Shown: in pieces, positions 58,566 to 64,000 of the stretch
How the letters are laid out: each line of letters starts with the position of its first letter
Numbering within the stretch: the first letter of the stretch is position 1
NCBI RefSeq assembly: GCF_008360935.1
Contig: NZ_SRXO01000028.1
Coordinates: 1-64,000 of the forward strand
DNA length: 64,000 nucleotides
Source of the DNA: Siccirubricoccus phaeus
GTDB taxonomy: Bacteria; Pseudomonadota; Alphaproteobacteria; Acetobacterales; Acetobacteraceae
Reading direction: 5' to 3'
The notes under the pieces: generated by a model
Seen by the model: the letters and a program-made list of their open reading frames with translations, nothing else
What the model was told of the DNA's origin: nothing
Database searches by the model: none
Program-made: the position numbers and the translations under genes

Positions 58566-59774
58566 ATGCTGCTGCACCTTGCCCTGACCCGACTGATCCG
58601 CACCGGCACCCTGACCGTGCGCTACCCGGACGGCGCCGAGCGCCGCTATGGCGGCGGCCCCGGCCCGGCGGGCGGCATGCACATCACCGACTGGCAGGCG
58701 GCGCGGCGCCTGGCGCTGGACCCCAACCTGGCGGGCGGCGAGCTCTATATGGAAGGCCGGCTGGTGCCGATGGAGGGCGGGCTCTACGGGGTGATCGAGG
58801 TCTGCATGGTGAACCTCGAGACCCAGGACACGCCGACGACCTGGCTGCTGGAATGGGGGCGGCGGCTGCTGCGGCGCCTGGCGCAGTACAACCCGGCCGG
58901 CCGGGCGCGGCGCAACGTGGCGCATCACTACGATCTCGACTCGCGGTTGTTCCGGCTTATCCTCGATGCCGACCAGCAATATTCCTGCGCCTACTTCCCG
59001 ACGGGGCGGGAGACGCTGGAGGAGGCGCAGGCGGCGAAGAAGCGGCATATCGCCGCCAAGCTCTGCCTGGACCGGCCGGGGCTGGAGGTGCTCGACATCG
59101 GCAGCGGCTGGGGGGGCATGGCGCTGACCCTGGCGCGGGACTGGGGGGCGCGGGTCACCGGCCTCACCCTCAGCACGGAGCAATTGGAAGTGGCGCGTGC
59201 CCGGGCGGCGGCGGCGGGGCTGGCGGAGCAGGTGCGGTTCGAGCTGCTGGATTACCGCGCCTGGCAGAAGCCGGTCGACCGTATCGTTTCCGTCGGCATG
59301 TTCGAGCATGTGGGCATCGGCCATTACCCCGGCTTCTTCCAGGTGGTGCGGCGGGCGCTGCGGCCGGACGGGGTGGCGCTGGTCCATGCCATCGGCCGGA
59401 CCTCCGGGCCTGCCTACACCAATCCCTGGCTGGCGAAATACATCTTTCCCGGCGGCTATTCCCCGGCCCTGTCCGAGGTGCTGCCGGCGGTGGAGCGCAG
59501 CGGGCTGTGGGTGACGGACCTGGAGATCCTGCGGCTGCATTATGCCGAGACGCTGCGGCATTGGCGCCGCCGCTTCGCCGCGCAGCGGGAGACGATCCGG
59601 GCGATGTATGATGAGCGCTTCTGCCGGATGTTCGAATTCTACCTGGCGGGGAGCGAGCTGGCCTTCCGCCGGTCCGACCACATGGTGTGGCAGATGCAGT
59701 TGGCGCGGGACCGGGTGGCGGTGCCGCTGACGCGGGACTACATCAGCGCGGCGGAGCGGGCGGCGGTGGGGTAG
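58566..59774 (+). CDS. cfa: Cyclopropane-fatty-acyl-phospholipid synthase family
   Basis: A 402-residue SAM-dependent enzyme. The N-terminal lipid-binding domain precedes NVAHHYDLDSRLFRLILD, YSCAYFPTG, the SAM site LDIGSGWGGMA near residue 176, VSVGMFEHVG and FCRMFEFYLAGSELAF, as in Cfa. It converts unsaturated fatty acyl chains to cyclopropane (or methylated) forms. GTGAGGA ends 2 bp before the ATG, so translation initiation may be weak. 58328-58565 shows a possible promoter around TAACTTTACCGTAACC-like sequence (58388-58404). Confidence 0.92.
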   Translation: MLLHLALTRLIRTGTLTVRYPDGAERRYGGGPGPAGGMHITDWQAARRLALDPNLAGGELYMEGRLVPMEGGLYGVIEVCMVNLETQDTPTTWLLEWGRRLLRRLAQYNPAGRARRNVAHHYDLDSRLFRLILDADQQYSCAYFPTGRETLEEAQAAKKRHIAAKLCLDRPGLEVLDIGSGWGGMALTLARDWGARVTGLTLSTEQLEVARARAAAAGLAEQVRFELLDYRAWQKPVDRIVSVGMFEHVGIGHYPGFFQVVRRALRPDGVALVHAIGRTSGPAYTNPWLAKYIFPGGYSPALSEVLPAVERSGLWVTDLEILRLHYAETLRHWRRRFAAQRETIRAMYDERFCRMFEFYLAGSELAFRRSDHMVWQMQLARDRVAVPLTRDYISAAERAAVG

Positions 59775-59855
59775 CGCGGCGAGGGGTGGCATGGAGGTTG
59801 CCCTGGCGGGGCAGGGCGTGTATCCACCCGGCGCCTGGGCGCCCCCTGGGGGCCT

Positions 59856-59930
<75 letters not shown>

Positions 59931-60253
59931 CTCCCGGCAGGACGTTGGGCTGCGGCGCGAAGGCGTCGGAACTTTCTCCAATTACCTTCCAGTGCGCGTC
60001 TTCCATGGCTGGCGTTCTCGCTTGGCGAGACCGCTGGCTCGGATCGCGGCGAGGGGGGGCCCGCCACGGGCGGCGTGCTAGCCGTCGCATCCGCTGCGCG
60101 CGCCGTCCCGCGTCCATCGGTCCGCCCGTCACCTTCCGTATCTGCCCGCCAAACGCCACCGCCTCGGCCGGCCGGAGCGCCTTCGCGCCTCCTGGGAACC
60201 CGCTGCTGTCGCTTGATGGGGCGCCTTTCACTCGCCCGCATGGCCTGCTCCGG
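59931..60253. other. Region downstream of tRNA-Thr
   Basis: About 320 bp with no gene I can support. Its GC is slightly lower and the codon-position signal is absent. Its position behind a tRNA is where integrated elements often leave remnants, but no integrase or attachment repeat is visible. Confidence 0.3.
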
Positions 60254-60360
60254 CTAGAGCAGATCGCCGGAGGGCGGCATCGCCCGGAGGCGTGAATCTG
60301 CCCTACAATCCATAAGCTAGAGCGGTTTCGCGCTGCACAGTCAGCGTGAAACCGCTCTAG
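60254..60360. repeat. 107-bp double-hairpin repeat (family A), copy 4
   Basis: Direct orientation, CTAGAGCAGATCGCCGGAGG to GTGAAACCGCTCTAG, with a single change (GCCCT for GCTCT) closing hairpin 1. It lies about 250 bp before fabI; 60361-60610 upstream of fabI has no other recognisable feature. Confidence 0.9.
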
Positions 60361-60610
60361 GTTTCACGCAAGCGAGGTGGCGCGCCGGGAAGCGCCCGCC
60401 AAGCTGCGCCGCATGAAGGTGCTGGACCCGCCCACGCTATTCCTCAACAGGGGCAGGCCGGCATGGCGGCGCTGCGTGGCGGCCGGCGCGACGGCGCTGC
60501 CGGGGCAGGCGGGCGCGGCCCGCGCCACGCCCCCACCGCCACGCTCCACCGCGCCCCTCGCATCGCCTCGCCCTGCCGCCTGGCGCCGGCAGGCGGAAAG
60601 GACCGAAGCC

Positions 60611-61402
60611 ATGACGGAGCAGCCCAAGGACAGCCTCCCCGCCATCCTCGCCGGCCGCAAGGCGCTGGTGGTCGGCATCGCCAATGAGTCCTCCATCGCC
60701 TGGGGCTGCGCCCAGGCCCTGCGCCAGGCCGGCGCCGAGATCGCCGTGACCTATCTGAACGAGAAGGCCCGGCCGCATGTCGAGCCCCTCGCCCGGCGCC
60801 TGGAGGCACCCATCCTCATGCCGCTCGAGGTGCGCGACGCGGCGCAGACGGACGCGCTGTTCGAGCGCATCGGTGCCGAATGGGGCCGGCTGGACGTGCT
60901 GATCCACTCCATCGCCTTCGCGCCGAAGGAGGCGCTGCACGGCCGCGTGGTGGACTGCCCGCGCGACGGCTTCCTCGCCGCCATGGAGGTCTCCTGCTGG
61001 TCCTTCCTCGACCTCGCGCGCCGCGCCGAGCCGTTGATGCGGGAGGGCGGGACGATGCTGACGATGAGCTATCTCGGCGCCACCGAGGTGGTGGAGAATT
61101 ACGGCGTCATGGGCCCGGTGAAGGCGGCGCTGGAATCCGCCGTCCGCTACTTGGCGGCCGAACTCGGCCCGCGCGGCATCCGCGTGCATGCGATCAGCCC
61201 CGGTCCGCTCGCCACCCGCGCCGCTTCCGGCATCCGCGATTTCGACGCGCTGATGCAGCGCGTCTCCGCCCGCGCCCCGGCACGGCGGCTGGTGACCATC
61301 GAGGAGGTCGGCGCCGCCTGCGCCTTCCTCGCCAGCCCCTACGGCGCCGCGATGACCGGGGAGACGCTGTTCATCGATGGCGGCTACAACATCCTGGCGT
61401 GA
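60611..61402 (+). CDS. fabI: Enoyl-[acyl-carrier-protein] reductase (FabI type)
   Basis: A 263-residue FabI. Cofactor motif VVGIANESSIAWGCAQAL, HSIAFAPKEALHGR, the catalytic Tyr-X6-Lys arrangement (ENYGVMGPVKAAL), ISPGPLATRAASGI and GETLFIDGGYNILA. It carries out the last reduction in each fatty-acid elongation round. Alphaproteobacteria often have two FabI copies; this may be one of them. ATG 60611 gives the usual N-terminus. Confidence 0.93.
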   Translation: MTEQPKDSLPAILAGRKALVVGIANESSIAWGCAQALRQAGAEIAVTYLNEKARPHVEPLARRLEAPILMPLEVRDAAQTDALFERIGAEWGRLDVLIHSIAFAPKEALHGRVVDCPRDGFLAAMEVSCWSFLDLARRAEPLMREGGTMLTMSYLGATEVVENYGVMGPVKAALESAVRYLAAELGPRGIRVHAISPGPLATRAASGIRDFDALMQRVSARAPARRLVTIEEVGAACAFLASPYGAAMTGETLFIDGGYNILA

Positions 61403-61426
61403 CGCGCCGGCGAAGGAGGGAAGAGC

Positions 61427-61885
61427 ATGCCGACACTGTCCGGCCACGACCTGAGCGCCGCTTCCGTCTGGACCTACATCACGCAGAAGCGGGAAGCGGC
61501 GGCGGCGGCGCAGCGCAGCCATGCGGCGGCGCTGAAGGCGGAGCGGGAAAAGCTGCACGCCGCCTTCCTGGAACGCGAGCTGGCGCCGGACTGGAAGGAG
61601 CGCGTCGCCGCCATGGTGCAGCGCGCGGTGGATGCCGGGGAGAAGGAGGTGCTGCTCTTCCATTTCCCCTCCGACTGGCTGCCGGACCAGGGCCGCGCCA
61701 TCACCAATGGCGACAGCGACTGGCACGAGAAGCTGGAGGGCTTCGCGCGGCGCGCCTATGACGCCTATGCGAAGGAGCTGGCGCCGAAGGGCTTCCATCT
61801 GAAGGCGCAGATCATCGACTGGCCGGGCGGCATGCCGGGCGATGTCGGCTTCATCCTGCGCTGGCCGACGCCGGAAGAGGCATAA
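61427..61885 (+). CDS. Hypothetical protein (152 residues)
   Basis: A soluble protein with a helical, charged first half (KREAAAAAQRSHAAALKAER, possibly coiled coil) and a compact second half with EVLLFHFPSDWLPDQGRAI and DVGFILRWPTPEEA. GAAGGAGGGA precedes ATG 61427, 24 bp after fabI, so it is likely co-transcribed. Family not recognised. Confidence 0.8.
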   Translation: MPTLSGHDLSAASVWTYITQKREAAAAAQRSHAAALKAEREKLHAAFLERELAPDWKERVAAMVQRAVDAGEKEVLLFHFPSDWLPDQGRAITNGDSDWHEKLEGFARRAYDAYAKELAPKGFHLKAQIIDWPGGMPGDVGFILRWPTPEEA

Positions 61886-61939
61886 GGCCCTGCCCTGCGG
61901 CGCCGCCTGCCCGGCGCCTGGGGCAGCGGGCTTCCTCGT

Positions 61940-62992
61940 TCAGTACTTCGCCGCCGCCGCCGCGATGGCCTCCCGGTCGAAATCGTTCACCGCCTCGACG
62001 AAGCGGTTGGTCCAGGCGCTCTCCAGGTCGAAATCGGCGGGCAGGTTGCCGGCCTCCCGCAGCATCCCGGCCAGGCGCTGCCACAGCGCCGGCCGCATCT
62101 CGCCGAACCGCGCCCCCGGTTCCAGCCCGTAGCGGATGAAGCGGGAGAGGAAGACATGCTTCGCGTCCCGCATGATCTGCGCCTCGTCGCCCGTGCTGGG
62201 CTTGGTCTGCGGGTACATGCGCCAATGGATGCGGATCGCCGCCTCGGGATTCGCCATGCCGAAGCTCACGCCCTTGGCGATGCCGCGGCACATCTTCACC
62301 ACCAGCTCGGGAGTCTTCTCCACCACCTCCTCCCGCGTCGCGACGCAGAGGCCGAAGAGGTCCGGGTAGTAGCTCGGCTTGAACTCCACGAACTCCATGC
62401 CGCGGCTTTCGAGGCCCGCCACCGCCGTGTCCCAGGCCATGTAGCCGGCGATGTCGCCGCGCCGCAGCGCCAGCAGCACGGGCGCGCCGGTGCCGACGGC
62501 GACGCGGGTGATGTCCTTGTCGATGTCCAGGCCCACCTCCCGGAAGGCGCCGGTGCCGTAGGGATCCGGCCCGATCACCGGCACGCCGATCGTCTTGCCC
62601 TTCAACTGCGCCAGGCTGGTGATGCCGGCGGCTTTCGGCACCACGATCATCGAGATGGGCTGCCGCGCATGCAGGTATACGGCCTTGATCGGCAACCCGC
62701 GGGCGCGGGCCATCAGAATGTCGTCGCCGCTGAGCCCGACGAAATCCACCCGCCCGGCGCTGAGGAGCTGCACGCCGGCAGTGCTGCCGGCGATGCCGAA
62801 GATGTCGACATCCAGCCCTTCCTCGCGCCAGTAGCCCAGCGCGGAGGGCAGGGAGGTATGGCCGGCATGGCCGGTGGAGATGTCCGTGGTGGTCGGGCCG
62901 TAGCTGGTCTTCATCAGGGCCTGCGCCATGGCGCCGGAAAGCCCGAGCCCCGCCGCCGGCAGGGCCGCCACGAGAGTCCTGCGATGGATCAC
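61940..62992 (-). CDS. ABC transporter substrate-binding protein (nitrate/sulfonate/thiamine-precursor type)
   Basis: A 350-residue periplasmic binding protein of the NMT1/SsuA/TauA type. After a signal peptide (HRRTLVAALPAAGLGLSGAMA) it has YWREEGLDVDIFGIAGSTAGVQLLSAGRVDFVG, LKGKTIGVPVIGPDPYGTGAFREVG and a C-terminal helical domain. GGGGAG precedes GTG 62992. No permease or ATPase gene lies within the window, so it is an orphan here. Ligand unknown. Confidence 0.85.
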   Translation of the reverse strand: MIHRRTLVAALPAAGLGLSGAMAQALMKTSYGPTTTDISTGHAGHTSLPSALGYWREEGLDVDIFGIAGSTAGVQLLSAGRVDFVGLSGDDILMARARGLPIKAVYLHARQPISMIVVPKAAGITSLAQLKGKTIGVPVIGPDPYGTGAFREVGLDIDKDITRVAVGTGAPVLLALRRGDIAGYMAWDTAVAGLESRGMEFVEFKPSYYPDLFGLCVATREEVVEKTPELVVKMCRGIAKGVSFGMANPEAAIRIHWRMYPQTKPSTGDEAQIMRDAKHVFLSRFIRYGLEPGARFGEMRPALWQRLAGMLREAGNLPADFDLESAWTNRFVEAVNDFDREAIAAAAAKY

Positions 62993-63177
62993 GCCCTGTC
63001 TCCCCTGCTGTCCCGGGGCGGCATGGTCCACGCGGCCGCCATGGCGGCCAGGGCAGCAATTCGCATGCCACGGCACCTGGCCTGGGATGCGGTGCGGCCC
63101 GTACCGCTGGCGGGGTAGAGCCCGATAGGGTGGCGCGAACCGCACCGCCACCGGTCGGCCGGTTCGCCCGCGGGTCT

Positions 63178-63271
63178 GAAGCTCAGACCGGGGTCCGGGG
63201 ACCGGTCCGGTCCCCGGCGGGAGTGCAGAGGGCAGCGCCCTCTGCCGGGGGCCTGGGGGCGGAGCCCCCAT
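63178..63271. repeat. Family C-type hairpin repeat
   Basis: GAAGCTCAGACCGGGGTCCG, GGGACCGGTCCGGTCCCCGG (palindromic), GAGGGCAGCGCCCTCTGCC and GGGGGCGGAGCCCCC in series. It fills most of the 328-bp gap between divergent genes at 62992 and 63321; both promoters must lie in the remainder. Confidence 0.55.
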
Positions 63272-63320
63272 CCTCGCCTGACTTGCCCGTCGCCCCCGCT
63301 TCCGCCAAACCCCGCGGCGC

Positions 63321-64000
63321 ATGACGTTCGCTGCCTTCCTTCAGCACCTGGCCTTCGCGCTTTGCCTGGCCGGGCTTTCCGCCACCGCGGTGCGGGCGAT
63401 GATCGCCTTCCCGATCCTCGACCACCCCAATGCCCGCTCCGCCCACACCCGTCCCACCCCAAGGGGCGGCGGCGTCGGCGTGGTGCTGGCCTTCATCGCC
63501 GGCATGCTGGTGCTCTACCTCGCCGCCGATTTCGCCCGGCTGGCGGAGCGGCAATTCCTCGGCGTCATCGCCGCCGCCATCGCCATTGCCGGCGTGGCGC
63601 TGGTGGACGACATGCGCACCCTTTCCGCCCGGCTGCGCTTCGCCTGCCAGGTGGCGGCGGCGCTGGTGGCGATCGGCAGCGGGCTCACCCTCTCGCGCAT
63701 CGCCATCCCCTATGTCGGCTATGCCGAGCTGGGGGTGCTCGGCCCGGTGCTGACCCTCCTCTGGATCCTCGGCTGCACCAATGCGGTGAATTTCATGGAC
63801 GGGCTGGACGGGCTGGTGGGCGGCACGCTCTTCATCGCCTGCGCCGCGCTGGCCGCCATCGCCGCGGTTTCGGGCGGCTGGTTCGTCTATGCCGCGGCGC
63901 TGTTCCTGGCGGCGGGCTTCGCCGGCTTCCTGCCCTTCAACCTGCACCCGGCGCGCATCTTCATGGGCGATGTCGGCAGCCAATTCGCCGGCTTCATGCT
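63321..64000 (+). CDS. WecA/MraY-like family 4 glycosyltransferase (partial, runs off right edge)
   Basis: The first 226 residues of an undecaprenyl-phosphate sugar-1-phosphate transferase. Motifs: LDHPNARSAHTRPTPRGGGVGVV, Asp pair VALVDDMRTLS, NAVNFMDGLDGL and PARIFMGDVGSQF, with many membrane helices. It would start synthesis of an O-antigen or capsule polymer by loading a sugar phosphate onto the lipid carrier at the inner membrane. The start is ATG 63321; no stop is reached by 64000. Confidence 0.88.
   Translation, partial: MTFAAFLQHLAFALCLAGLSATAVRAMIAFPILDHPNARSAHTRPTPRGGGVGVVLAFIAGMLVLYLAADFARLAERQFLGVIAAAIAIAGVALVDDMRTLSARLRFACQVAAALVAIGSGLTLSRIAIPYVGYAELGVLGPVLTLLWILGCTNAVNFMDGLDGLVGGTLFIACAALAAIAAVSGGWFVYAAALFLAAGFAGFLPFNLHPARIFMGDVGSQFAGFM

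Noticed and set aside
59931-60253. Possible integrated element after tRNA-Thr
   Set aside because: No integrase, no duplicated tRNA 3' end and no coding signal; only the location is suggestive.

Overview
The DNA is very GC-rich, with strongly GC-biased third codon positions. It carries alphaproteobacterial hallmarks: a SUV3-like helicase, small DUF1272, DUF2842 and DUF2076 proteins, many Bug/TctC-type binding proteins, and the hpnCDE route to squalene. Together these suggest a pigmented member of the Acetobacteraceae (Roseomonas-like). This is inference from gene content; there is no rRNA or other phylogenetic marker in the window.

Layout. (1) 1-11 kb is an arsenic/metalloid resistance island. 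A PadR-type regulator with Cys pairs precedes a flavoprotein with a Cys-pair tail and an MFS exporter. A convergent MFS gene follows, then a classical operon arsR-acr3-arsO-(arsR::arsC fusion)-GAPDH-arsJ. (2) 11.06-12.1 kb is gene-poor. (3) 12.87-22.96 kb, all on the minus strand, is a carotenoid cluster: two CrtI/CrtN-type oxidoreductases, an acyltransferase, a glycosyltransferase, a single-chain HpnC-HpnD fusion, HpnE and an aldehyde dehydrogenase. This set fits a squalene-derived C30 carotenoic acid glycosyl ester pathway resembling that of staphyloxanthin. (4) 23-31.7 kb holds housekeeping genes: apt, a LOG-type hydrolase, cytochrome c', cytochrome b561, a LysM protein, psd and pssA, plus tRNA-Pro. 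(5) 32-41.7 kb holds two alpha/beta hydrolases, an SDR, an OhrR-like regulator beside an unknown three-repeat secreted protein, tRNA-Ile2, DUF2076, a LysR regulator under a large palindrome, DUF29 and a GMC oxidoreductase. (6) 41.9-44.7 kb pairs an MHYT-GGDEF-EAL protein with a BLUF photoreceptor. (7) 44.9-52.4 kb is accessory metabolism and transport, interleaved with dense repeats. (8) 52.8-64 kb holds an S4 protein, the SUV3-like helicase, an FkbM methyltransferase, an MFS gene, cfa, tRNA-Thr, fabI, an ABC binding protein and a WecA-like glycosyltransferase cut off by the right edge.

The intergenic DNA is unusually structured. Four copies of a 107-bp double-hairpin element, several related elements and about 170-bp inverted-repeat elements fill most gaps. 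Many of these elements end in CTAG, and at four genes that terminal CTAG supplies the TAG stop codon. The most promising leads are the PadR/flavoprotein/MFS metalloid module with paired operators, the fused hpnCD enzyme within the C30 carotenoid cluster, and the CTAG-ended repeats.
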